This document shows, piece after piece, positions 1 through 5,858 of a stretch of 5,858 nucleotides of DNA (positions within the stretch are counted from its first letter, which is position 1; each line of letters opens with the position of its first letter). The DNA is from an uncultured Ideonella sp. (lineage in GTDB: Bacteria > Pseudomonadota > Gammaproteobacteria > Burkholderiales > Burkholderiaceae): positions 1 to 5,858 of the forward strand of contig CAMLGG010000308.1 of NCBI GenBank assembly GCA_946479475.1, in the 5' to 3' direction. The notes below the pieces were generated by a model. That model did not search any database. It had not been told where the DNA came from and saw only the letters and a list, made by a program, of their open reading frames with translations. Position numbers and translations under genes: made by a program.

Positions 1-1
1 G

Positions 2-34
2 CCGAAGGTCCGGATCGGTGTTTCCCTTAGATAG
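2..34 (+). CDS. Possible C-terminal end of an upstream gene (outer-membrane-barrel-like last strand)
   Basis: The frame starting at base 2 reads PKVRIGVSLR and then stops at TAG (32-34). Hydrophobic residues V, I, V and L fall on every second position, as in a membrane beta-strand. The spacing resembles the final strand of TonB-dependent receptors, which often sit beside xylan-degradation genes. The family's usual terminal aromatic residue is absent, although the codon just after the stop is TTC (Phe). Ten codons are too few to identify a protein. The Arg codon AGA is atypical for this GC-rich DNA, and frame 1 also reads open to a stop at 28-30. This entry is a suggestion for whoever has the sequence to the left. 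Confidence 0.22.
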   Translation, partial: PKVRIGVSLR

Positions 35-56
35 TTCATGCGTCGCACGAACTATC
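30..56. promoter_or_regulatory. 27-bp near-perfect palindrome, candidate operator upstream of the xylosidase unit
   Basis: Outer arms GATAGTTC (30-37) and GAACTATC (49-56) and inner arms TGCG (39-42) and CGCA (44-47) are mirrored around T43. Of the 13 possible pairs, 12 match; only A38/C48 fails. The site is much more AT-rich than its surroundings and lies about 100 bases before the GH39 start. The right arm contains TATCAT (53-58), one base from the sigma-70 -10 consensus, but no good -35 box lies 16-18 bases upstream. If transcription starts here, a dimeric repressor bound to the palindrome would block it. The TAGTT/AACTA arms recall MarR-type sites, but the spacing is longer than usual, so the regulator family is open. 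It is not followed by a T-run, so it does not look like an intrinsic terminator. Confidence 0.5.
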
Positions 57-64
57 ATCGCCGA

Positions 65-83
65 GCTAGATTTAGCGCTAGAT
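65..83. repeat. GCTAGAT direct repeat pair with overlapping inverted repeats
   Basis: GCTAGAT occurs at 65-71 and again at 77-83, a 12-base period. Between them lie two overlapping dyads: GCTA/TAGC (65-68 with 73-76) and the perfect 8-bp palindrome TAGCGCTA (73-80). The stretch is AT-richer than the flanks and lies between the 27-bp palindrome and the GH39 start. It could be a second protein-binding site or part of a core promoter (TAGATT at 67-72 is a poor -10 match). Its bases also place stop codons in the GH39 frame at 67-69, 73-75 and 79-81, so the GH39 protein cannot start further upstream. Confidence 0.3.
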
Positions 84-110
84 CCCCTCTCGCTGCCTTT
101 TTCGAGGCGC

Positions 111-126
111 CGGGCCCCGGGGCCCG
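111..126. repeat. 16-bp perfect G/C-only palindrome in the GH39 leader
   Basis: CGGGCCCC at 111-118 is followed directly by its reverse complement at 119-126, giving a perfect palindrome made only of G and C. As RNA it could fold into a six-pair hairpin with a four-base loop, ending 27 bases before the GH39 ATG. There is no T-run after it. It may be a stable leader structure or a chance product of G/C-rich sequence; function is unknown. Confidence 0.35.
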
Positions 127-153
127 TCCCATCCAATCCCCACCTCGCTTCCG

Positions 154-1752
154 ATGGCCTCTCCCCTGCTTCACCCGCCGCTCGCGTTCTCGCGCCTCGC
201 AATGGCCGCCATGCTTGGCCTGGCGCTGTGCGCCACGGCCGATGCCGCGCCGCCTTCCGAGCGCCAGGTGACCCTGGATCGCGCCGCGGCGAGCAAGCCG
301 GTGGATCGCTTCTTCGACCTGTCCGTCGGCGCCGACTACCCCGGCACCACCGGCCGGCCGGAGAACCTCGCCCAGCTCAAGACCGCCGTCGACGAGCTGG
401 GGTTCCGCTACGTCCGCTTCCACGACATCTTCCACGACGCCCTGGGCACCGTCCGCATGGTCGACGGCCGCATGACCTTCGACTTCAGCGGCATCGACAA
501 GCTCTATGACAACCTGCTCGCGCGAGGCATCAAGCCTTTCGTGGAACTCGGCTTCACGCCGTCGGCGATGAAGACCTCCGACCAGACGGTCTTCTACTGG
601 AAGGGCAACAGCTCGCACCCGCAGCGCGGCCCCTGGGCCGAACTGATCGAGGCCTTCGCGCGGCACCTGATCCAGCGCTACGGCGCCGACGAGGTGCACC
701 AATGGCTGTTCGAGTTCTGGAACGAACCCAACCTCGCCGGCTTCTTCGAAGGCGCCGACCAGAAGGCCTACTTCGAGCTGTACGCGCTGACGGCGCGCAC
801 CCTCAAGCGCGTCGACCCCGCTCTCCAGGTCGGCGGCCCCGCCACCGCCGGCGCCGCCTGGGTGCCCGAGTTCCTGGCCTACGCCAAGGCCAACAAGGTG
901 CCGGTCGACTTCGTCACCACCCACACCTACGGCGTGACCGAAGGCTTCTTCGACGAGTACGGCAAGTCCGACCGCATCCTCGCGACGGACCCGGACTCGA
1001 TCGTCGGCGACGTTCGCCGCAACCGGCAGGAGATCCAGGCCTCGGCCTTCCCCGGCGTCCCGCTGTACGTGACCGAGTGGAGCACCAGCTACAACCCGCG
1101 CGACAAGGTGCACGACAGCTACATCAGCGCGCCGTGGATCCTGACCAAGCTGCGCGCCGTGCGCGGCTATGCGCAGGCGATGAGCTACTGGACCTACAGC
1201 GACCTGTTCGAGGAGCCTGGCCCGCCCGACGCACCCTTCCACGGCGGCTTCGGCTTGATGACGCGCGAGGGCGTCCGCAAGCCGGCCTGGTTCGCCTACA
1301 AGTACCTCCACGCGCTGCGCGGCAACGAGATCCCGAGCACGGACGACAAGGTGCTGGCCGCGGTGGACGGCGACCGGGCGGCCATCCTGGCCTGGGACTG
1401 GCAGCATCCCGACCAGAAGGGCGTCAGCAACGGCGTCTTCTTCGGCAAGCCGGTGCCCCACGGCGCGGCGCCGTCGGTCGCATTGGCGCTGCGCAACCTC
1501 AGGCCCGGCGCCTACCGGCTCGAGCTGCGTCGCACCGGCTACAAGGCCAACGACGCCCACACCGCCTACCTCGAGATGGGCTCGCCCAGCCAACTCGATG
1601 CCGCGCAGCTGGACAAGCTGAAATCGCTGACGCAAGACCTTCCCGAGGTGCAGCGAACCGTCGAAGTCGGCAAGGAAGGCACGCTGAACTTCAGCGTTCC
1701 GATGCACAGCAACGACATCACGTTGTTGACGCTCGAGCCTGCGAGTCGCTGA
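154..1752 (+). CDS. Exported GH39 family beta-xylosidase-type glycoside hydrolase (532 aa)
   Basis: This is probably a retaining exo-glycosidase that removes xylose from the non-reducing ends of xylo-oligosaccharides outside the cytoplasm. An N-terminal signal has R14, a hydrophobic run (about 15-26) and a likely signal peptidase I cut at ADA|A (31/32). A TIM-barrel catalytic domain spans about 45-385. The acid/base is E191 in FEFWNEPNL and the nucleophile is E308 in VTEWSTSY; their 117-residue spacing equals that of the Thermoanaerobacterium GH39 xylosidase (E160/E277). A beta-sandwich tail fills about 395-532. The mature protein has no cysteine. The overall style resembles Caulobacter XynB2-type enzymes. 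ATG 154 is chosen because it keeps the arginine in the signal; the in-frame ATG at 202 would lose it. No Shine-Dalgarno is visible before either. The gene is followed after three bases by the GH3 gene. Substrate is inferred from family and partner; GH39 also includes other activities. Confidence 0.9.
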   Translation: MASPLLHPPLAFSRLAMAAMLGLALCATADAAPPSERQVTLDRAAASKPVDRFFDLSVGADYPGTTGRPENLAQLKTAVDELGFRYVRFHDIFHDALGTVRMVDGRMTFDFSGIDKLYDNLLARGIKPFVELGFTPSAMKTSDQTVFYWKGNSSHPQRGPWAELIEAFARHLIQRYGADEVHQWLFEFWNEPNLAGFFEGADQKAYFELYALTARTLKRVDPALQVGGPATAGAAWVPEFLAYAKANKVPVDFVTTHTYGVTEGFFDEYGKSDRILATDPDSIVGDVRRNRQEIQASAFPGVPLYVTEWSTSYNPRDKVHDSYISAPWILTKLRAVRGYAQAMSYWTYSDLFEEPGPPDAPFHGGFGLMTREGVRKPAWFAYKYLHALRGNEIPSTDDKVLAAVDGDRAAILAWDWQHPDQKGVSNGVFFGKPVPHGAAPSVALALRNLRPGAYRLELRRTGYKANDAHTAYLEMGSPSQLDAAQLDKLKSLTQDLPEVQRTVEVGKEGTLNFSVPMHSNDITLLTLEPASR

Positions 1753-1755
1753 CGC

Positions 1756-4371
1756 ATGAACCGCCCTCGCCTCGCGGCGTCCGCCCTGGCCTTCTGGCTG
1801 GCCACCGGCACGGCAGCCGCTCCCCCCGGCCCTTCGCTGCAAAGGGCGCAGGCGCTCGTGGCGCAGATGACGCTGGCCGAGAAGGCCAGCCAGCTGCAGC
1901 ACGATTCGCCGGCGATCCCGCGCCTGGGCATCCCGGCGTACAACTGGTGGAGCGAGGGCCTTCACGGCGTCGCACGCGCCGACGTGGCCACCGTGTTCCC
2001 GCAGGCCATCGGGCTCGCCGCCACCTGGGACACTGCGCTCGTGCAGGGAGTGGGCAACGTCATCGGCACGGAGTTCCGTGCCAAGTTCCTGGACACGGTC
2101 GGTGCCGATGGTTCGTCGGGCCTGTACCGCGGCCTGACGGTCTGGTCGCCCAACGTCAACATCTTCCGCGATCCGCGCTGGGGCCGGGGCCAGGAGACCT
2201 ACGGCGAAGACCCGTACCTGACCTCGCGCATGGGCGTGGCCTTCATCCAGGGGCTGCAGGGGCCGGACCCGAGCCAGCCGCGCGTGTCGGCGGCGGTGAA
2301 GCACTTCGCGGTCCACAGCGGCCCGGAGGCCGACCGCCACAAGGAGGACGTGAGGGTCTCGCCGCGCGACCTGGTGGACACCTACCTGCCGGCCTTCCAC
2401 GCAGCGGTCACCGAGGGACGCGCCGAGTCCGTGATGTGCGCCTACAACTCGGTAGACGGCGTGCCCGCCTGCGCCAACGAGCAGCTGCTGAAGCACTACC
2501 TGCGCGACGAGTGGAAGTTCCAGGGCCATGTGGTCTCCGACTGCGGCGCCGTGGCCGACATCCACCAGGATGGGGCGCACCACCACGTGAAGACGCCCGA
2601 GGAGGCCGTGGCCGTGGCCGTGCACGCTGGCACCGACCTGATCTGCGACTTCAACGGCAACAAGACCGCCGATCCCGCCACCACCGTGACGGCCGTCAAG
2701 AAGGGATTGCTCGGCGAGGCCGAGCTCGACCGGGCACTGGTCCGCCTGTTCGACGTGCGCCTTCGCCTGGGCCTGCTCGCACCCACTGGACAGCGGCCCT
2801 TCGCCGAGATCACGGCGCGCGACTTCGACACGCCGCCACACCGCGCGCTCAACCTGGAGTCGGCCCGCCGCTCGCTGGTCCTGCTGAAGAACGACGGCGT
2901 GCTGCCGCTCAAGACCTCGCCGCGGCGCATCGCCGTGATCGGCCCCAATGCCGACAGCGTGGATGCGCTGGTGGGCAACTACAACGGCACGCCGTCCAGG
3001 CCGATCACCTTGCTGGCGGGCCTGAAGGCACGCTTCCCCCAAGCGCGCATCGACTTCGTCGAAGGCACAGGCTGGGTGGCCCCGCCCCTGGAAGACGTGC
3101 CGGGGTCCAGCCTGTGTGCCGACGCCGCGTGCAGCCGCCCCGGCCTGCGGTTCGAGCGCTTCGACAACACCCGGCTCGAGGGCACGGCGACCTCGGCCGT
3201 GATGGCGCCGCAGGCCGCGTTCAAGTGGGGCTGGCAGGAGGGCCGCGACCGCCAGGAATCCGCACGCTGGAGCGGCTTCCTGCGCGCGGGCGAAAGCGGC
3301 GAGCACCTGTTCCGGCTCAAGGGCAACCGTGGCTACCGGATCTGGCTGGATGGCGAACTGGTGGTGGACCTGTGGGACATCGCCTGGCCCACCAGCACCC
3401 GCGGCGTGACGCTGAAGGCCGGCCAGACCTACGCGCTGCGGGTGGAGGCGCTGCAGACCGGCTGGGAAGGCGACCAGCGCCTGCAGTGGAGCCGCCCGGG
3501 TGCCAGCGACGAGGCCGCGGTGGCGGCGGCGCGGGAGGCCGACCTGGTGGTGTTCGCCAGCGGGCTGACGTGGGAGCTGGAAGGCGAGGAGATGACGGTG
3601 CTGGCCCCGGGGTTTGCCGGCGGCGACCGGACAGGGATCGAGCTGCCGGCGCCGCAACTGCGCATGCTGGAGCGACTGGCCGCGCTGGGCCGCCCGTTGG
3701 TGCTGGTGAACTTCAGCGGCAGCCCTATGACCTTCGGCGCCGCCACGGGGAAGGCGGCTGCCATCGTGCAGGCCTGGTACCCGGGCGGCGAAGGCGGCCA
3801 GGCGCTGGCCGAGCTTCTGGCCGGCGACTTCAGCCCCTCTGGCCGCCTGCCGCTCACCTTCTACCGTTCGGTCGAGCAACTGCCGCCGTTCAAGGACTAC
3901 GGCATGCAGGGGCGCACCTACCGCTGGTTCAAGGGCGAAACCTCGTTCCCCTTCGGTCACGGCCTGAGCTATTCGCGCTTTGCCTACACCCACGCCAGGC
4001 TGGAACGCAGCCGAGTCGCCGCGGGCCAAGGCACGCGGCTGTCGGTGCTGTTGAAAAACGAGGGTTCGCGCGAGGCGGCCGAGGTGGTGCAGGTCTACGC
4101 CCAGCGAACCGGCGCCATGGCACCGGAGCGCACGCTGGTGGCATTCCGGCGCGTGGTGCTGCGGGCGGGCGAATCGCGCCGGCTCAGCTTCGATCTGGGC
4201 GCCAAGGCCACGAGCGTGGTCCAGGCCGACGGCAGGCGCGTGGTGGATGAGGGGCCGGTGTGGCTGTGGGTCGGCGGCGGGCAGCCGGCGGCCGCGGTCA
4301 CCGGGGTTCGCGCCTCCGGACAGATGTTGAAGCTGCAAGTCACCGGGACTGCGGAACTGCCGGCGTTCTGA
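1756..4371 (+). CDS. Exported GH3 beta-xylosidase/beta-glucosidase-type enzyme with PA14 insertion (871 aa)
   Basis: This is a retaining exo-glycosidase for beta-linked sugars, most likely xylo-oligosaccharides. The signal peptide has R3 and R5, a hydrophobic core 6-17 and a cut near A20-A22. The N-terminal GH3 barrel (about 35-345) shows WWSEGLHG (64-71), RDPRWGR (138-144), YGEDP (149-153), KHFAVHSGPE (182-191) and the nucleophile D262 in VVSDCGAV. The GH3 C-terminal sandwich (about 374-700) is split by a PA14 domain (about 463-580). The acid/base probably lies in the LEGEEM segment (608-613). A fibronectin-III-like domain follows (about 745-845). The WWSE.LHG and SDCGAV motifs are typical of xylosidase-like GH3 enzymes, but GH3 specificity is hard to call and beta-glucosidase remains possible. 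C454 and C459, just before PA14, could form a local disulfide. The Shine-Dalgarno is weak (GAG at 1743-1745), so translation probably depends on coupling to GH39. Confidence 0.92.
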   Translation: MNRPRLAASALAFWLATGTAAAPPGPSLQRAQALVAQMTLAEKASQLQHDSPAIPRLGIPAYNWWSEGLHGVARADVATVFPQAIGLAATWDTALVQGVGNVIGTEFRAKFLDTVGADGSSGLYRGLTVWSPNVNIFRDPRWGRGQETYGEDPYLTSRMGVAFIQGLQGPDPSQPRVSAAVKHFAVHSGPEADRHKEDVRVSPRDLVDTYLPAFHAAVTEGRAESVMCAYNSVDGVPACANEQLLKHYLRDEWKFQGHVVSDCGAVADIHQDGAHHHVKTPEEAVAVAVHAGTDLICDFNGNKTADPATTVTAVKKGLLGEAELDRALVRLFDVRLRLGLLAPTGQRPFAEITARDFDTPPHRALNLESARRSLVLLKNDGVLPLKTSPRRIAVIGPNADSVDALVGNYNGTPSRPITLLAGLKARFPQARIDFVEGTGWVAPPLEDVPGSSLCADAACSRPGLRFERFDNTRLEGTATSAVMAPQAAFKWGWQEGRDRQESARWSGFLRAGESGEHLFRLKGNRGYRIWLDGELVVDLWDIAWPTSTRGVTLKAGQTYALRVEALQTGWEGDQRLQWSRPGASDEAAVAAAREADLVVFASGLTWELEGEEMTVLAPGFAGGDRTGIELPAPQLRMLERLAALGRPLVLVNFSGSPMTFGAATGKAAAIVQAWYPGGEGGQALAELLAGDFSPSGRLPLTFYRSVEQLPPFKDYGMQGRTYRWFKGETSFPFGHGLSYSRFAYTHARLERSRVAAGQGTRLSVLLKNEGSREAAEVVQVYAQRTGAMAPERTLVAFRRVVLRAGESRRLSFDLGAKATSVVQADGRRVVDEGPVWLWVGGGQPAAAVTGVRASGQMLKLQVTGTAELPAF

Positions 4372-4375
4372 CGGA

Positions 4376-5344
4376 TCAGGCTTCGGCCTGCATGGGCAGC
4401 ACCGTCACCGCCACCCGCGGCTGTGCCGCGCCGCCGCCGCGGATCACGCCGCGCAGCGGGGCCACGTCGGCATAGTCGCGACCCCAGGCCAGCGACACGT
4501 GGTCCATCCCGACGGGAACGGCGTTGGTGGGGTCCAGCGGCACCCAGCCTTGCGTCGGGCACCAGACCTGCACCCACGCGTGGCTGGCGTCCGCCCCTAG
4601 GAGCCGCGGCTGGCCGGGTGGTGGCGTCGTCAGGAGATAGCCACTGACGTAGCGCGCGGCCAGGCCAAGCGACCGGCAGGCGCCGATCATGACGTGGGCG
4701 AAGTCCTGGCAGACGCCGCGCAGCCTGGCCAGCGCTTCGGGCGCGCGCGTCGCGACGTCGGTCGCTTGCGGCTCGTAGGCGAATCGCTCGTGGATGAGTT
4801 GCATCAGCGCGAGCGCTCCCCCAACGACCGACACGCCCGGCGTGAAGGCTTCGCGCCCGAAGGCGGCCAGGTCCGCGTCGCGCGGCGCATACGACGAAGG
4901 CAGGCTGAACTCCACCGGCTCGCTGCGGACCGCGCCGGCGTGGTAGCGCAGCTCCTGCGCGGCGTCTTCCCACGGCGGGCTGTTGTCGGCGTCGGGCCGC
5001 GGCAGGCGGCGCACGCCCGCCTCGAAGCTGCTGACGACCTGCAGCCGCGAATGCACCCGTGCGTGGCTGAAGGCCACGCGCGTGTTTCCCCAGCTGTCCA
5101 CGCTGCCCTGGCCCTCGGGCACGCCGCCGTCGCCGATCGGGCGGCCCTGCAGCCATTCGTCGGGCGGCGGGTCGATGTAGAGGCGCCAGTCGCGGACCTT
5201 CTGCCGCCAGGTGTCGCGCGGCGCCAGGTGGGCGATGTGGTGGGCCAGCTCCACCGGCGCGTCGTACTCGTAGACGGTCTCGTGGCGGACCTTCAGCCAG
5301 ACGAGGTTCCCGTCCGCCGCGTCGAGCCGGGCATCCGTCGTCAT
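4376..5344 (-). CDS. Bacterial transglutaminase-like cysteine-protease-fold protein (322 aa)
   Basis: The N-terminal bacterial transglutaminase-associated domain begins at LKVRHETVYEYDAPV (about 17-31) and runs to about 105. A transglutaminase core follows (about 165-275) with a full triad: C212 in GVCQDFAH, H255 in ASHAWVQVW and D271 in PLDPTN. There is no signal peptide or membrane segment, so it is probably cytoplasmic. Such proteins usually accompany alpha-E and circularly permuted ATP-grasp proteins. They are thought to cut or form peptide or isopeptide bonds, but the substrate is unknown. The start at 5344 (ATG) is chosen because GAGGGG (5350-5355) sits five bases upstream. The in-frame GTG at 5383 would add 13 unconserved-looking residues and overlap the upstream gene. 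It follows the alpha-E gene by 13 bases, surely as one operon, and its stop faces the GH3 stop across four bases. Confidence 0.9.
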   Translation of the reverse strand: MTTDARLDAADGNLVWLKVRHETVYEYDAPVELAHHIAHLAPRDTWRQKVRDWRLYIDPPPDEWLQGRPIGDGGVPEGQGSVDSWGNTRVAFSHARVHSRLQVVSSFEAGVRRLPRPDADNSPPWEDAAQELRYHAGAVRSEPVEFSLPSSYAPRDADLAAFGREAFTPGVSVVGGALALMQLIHERFAYEPQATDVATRAPEALARLRGVCQDFAHVMIGACRSLGLAARYVSGYLLTTPPPGQPRLLGADASHAWVQVWCPTQGWVPLDPTNAVPVGMDHVSLAWGRDYADVAPLRGVIRGGGAAQPRVAVTVLPMQAEA

Positions 5345-5349
5345 CGTCG

Positions 5350-5355
5350 CCCCTC
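5350..5355 (-). promoter_or_regulatory. Shine-Dalgarno of the transglutaminase-like gene
   Basis: On the - strand GAGGGG lies five bases before the ATG at 5344-5342, entirely within the 13-base gap after the alpha-E stop codon (5360-5358). It decides the start choice against the upstream in-frame GTG at 5383 and supports re-initiation or coupled translation within one transcript. Confidence 0.6.
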
Positions 5356-5357
5356 GC

Positions 5358-5858
5358 CTACTGCCACACCGCGCGGTCGACACCGCTGACGTGCGAGAAC
5401 AGACGCCGGCCCAGCGCCTCGGAAAGGCCCAGCGCCTGCGCGCTGCAATCGCTCAGGGCCGCGATGAGCGCGGCGTGGCCCGCTTCGCCTTCCTCGCCGG
5501 CCATGATGTCCAGCGGCCAGTCCTCCGGATGCGGCAGGCTCTGGGCCAGCTCGTGCGCCCACAGCGGCTCGTGGCGAGCCAGCTTGACGAAGCGCTCGCG
5601 CATGGTCCTCGCCACCCAGGCCAGCGAGCGCGGGTTGTCGGTGTCGTGCACCAGCAGGTGCAAAAGCGGCGGCACCTCGCGCCGGGCCTGGAACTGCGCG
5701 CGGTAGGTGATGGTCGAGTCGAACAGCCCGAGCAGCAGCGCGAAGCCGTCGTCGCGCTTGTGCAGGCCCTGCTCGAAGCCGGTGGCCAGGGTGTTCGCCA
5801 GGAAGTCGAGCCGCTCGATCTGCCGGCCCACGCTCAGCAGGCGCCAGCCGTCGTCGCG
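5358..5858 (-). CDS. Alpha-E (DUF403) domain protein, C-terminal 166 residues, 5' end beyond the window
   Basis: The frame is open to the right edge, and its first visible residues, RDDGWRLLSVGRQIERL, are the internal signature of the all-helical alpha-E domain (DUF403), normally near the middle of that domain. The gene therefore starts outside the window; the GTG at 5831 falls inside this motif and is not a real start. What remains is the C-terminal half, rich in helices, ending ...HVSGVDRAVWQ and stopping at TAG. Stand-alone alpha-E proteins are about 310 residues, but in many proteobacteria the domain is fused behind a circularly permuted ATP-grasp domain in a protein of 800-900 residues. 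The GRQIERLDFLA wording recalls the fused form, but this cannot be settled here. It is thought to act with ATP-grasp and transglutaminase partners in peptide-type bond chemistry; no activity is proven. Confidence 0.88.
   Translation of the reverse strand, partial: RDDGWRLLSVGRQIERLDFLANTLATGFEQGLHKRDDGFALLLGLFDSTITYRAQFQARREVPPLLHLLVHDTDNPRSLAWVARTMRERFVKLARHEPLWAHELAQSLPHPEDWPLDIMAGEEGEAGHAALIAALSDCSAQALGLSEALGRRLFSHVSGVDRAVWQ

Noticed and set aside
1..58. A divergent - strand gene starting at ATG 58-56 or ATG 39-37 and leaving the left edge.
   Set aside because: Both frames stay open to the edge, but they are under 20 codons, lack a ribosome site and would start inside the palindrome; they cannot be supported.
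30..102. An intrinsic terminator formed by the palindrome or by the repeats before TTTTT at 98-102.
   Set aside because: The palindrome is not followed by a T-run, and no stable GC-rich hairpin directly precedes the T-run at 98-102.
214..231. LALC (residues 23-26 of the GH39 protein) as a lipoprotein lipobox.
   Set aside because: Leu directly before Cys does not fit the lipobox, which needs a small residue there, and a good signal peptidase I site (ADA|A) follows.
702..4250. A 1,182-codon + strand open frame overlapping both glycosidases.
   Set aside because: It is an out-of-frame shadow explained by the lack of T at third codon positions; the product is arginine-rich and matches no family, while the overlapped frames have complete active sites.
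55..4338. A 1,427-codon open frame on the - strand across both glycosidase genes.
   Set aside because: Its codons are exact complements of the sense codons of GH39 and GH3, which share one frame. Its stops would need sense TTA, CTA or TCA codons, which GC-rich genes avoid. The protein is low-complexity, rich in R, A, G and H, with no recognisable domain.
4095..5156. A 353-codon - strand frame overlapping the transglutaminase-like gene.
   Set aside because: It has arginine- and alanine-rich low-complexity sequence, while the other frame carries the full catalytic triad.
5345..5383. GTG at 5383 as start of the transglutaminase-like gene.
   Set aside because: It lies inside the alpha-E gene without a clear ribosome site, while the ATG at 5344 has GAGGGG five bases upstream.
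5829..5831. GTG as the start of a small 157-residue alpha-E protein.
   Set aside because: The frame continues upstream as RDDGWRLLS, the conserved start of the motif, so the GTG is an internal valine codon.

Overview
The window is high-GC DNA (roughly two thirds to 70% G+C by eye, with strong G/C preference at third codon positions). It carries four densely packed protein genes and is typical of a free-living, plant-polymer-degrading proteobacterium. The gene content (exported GH39 and GH3 glycosidases next to a transglutaminase/alpha-E pair) fits a Burkholderiales genome of the Roseateles/Mitsuaria/Variovorax kind. A xanthomonad or caulobacter cannot be excluded, and the taxonomy is an inference from style, not a match.

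Layout: positions 1-34 may hold the last codons of an upstream gene (an amphipathic beta-strand-like tail, low confidence). Positions 30-153 are the regulatory leader, with a near-perfect 27-bp palindrome, a pair of GCTAGAT repeats and a 16-bp all-G/C palindrome. Positions 154-4371 form a two-gene unit on the + strand: an exported GH39 beta-xylosidase-type enzyme, then, three bases after its stop codon, an exported GH3 beta-xylosidase/beta-glucosidase-type enzyme with an inserted PA14 domain. Positions 4376-5858 hold a two-gene unit on the - strand: the 3' half of an alpha-E (DUF403) coding region that enters from beyond the right edge, then a bacterial transglutaminase-like protein. The two units converge, with only four bases between their stop codons.

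Working together: both glycosidases have export signals and complete-looking active sites. They most likely finish xylan or xylo-oligosaccharide breakdown in the periplasm or outside the cell, releasing monosaccharides from non-reducing ends. The palindrome upstream is the best candidate for the control site of this unit. The transglutaminase and alpha-E proteins belong to a widespread but biochemically obscure group of genes, usually found with a circularly permuted ATP-grasp protein and thought to make or process peptide-like bonds. Nothing in the window ties that pair functionally to the xylan genes. No tRNA, rRNA, CRISPR, insertion sequence or intrinsic terminator was recognised.
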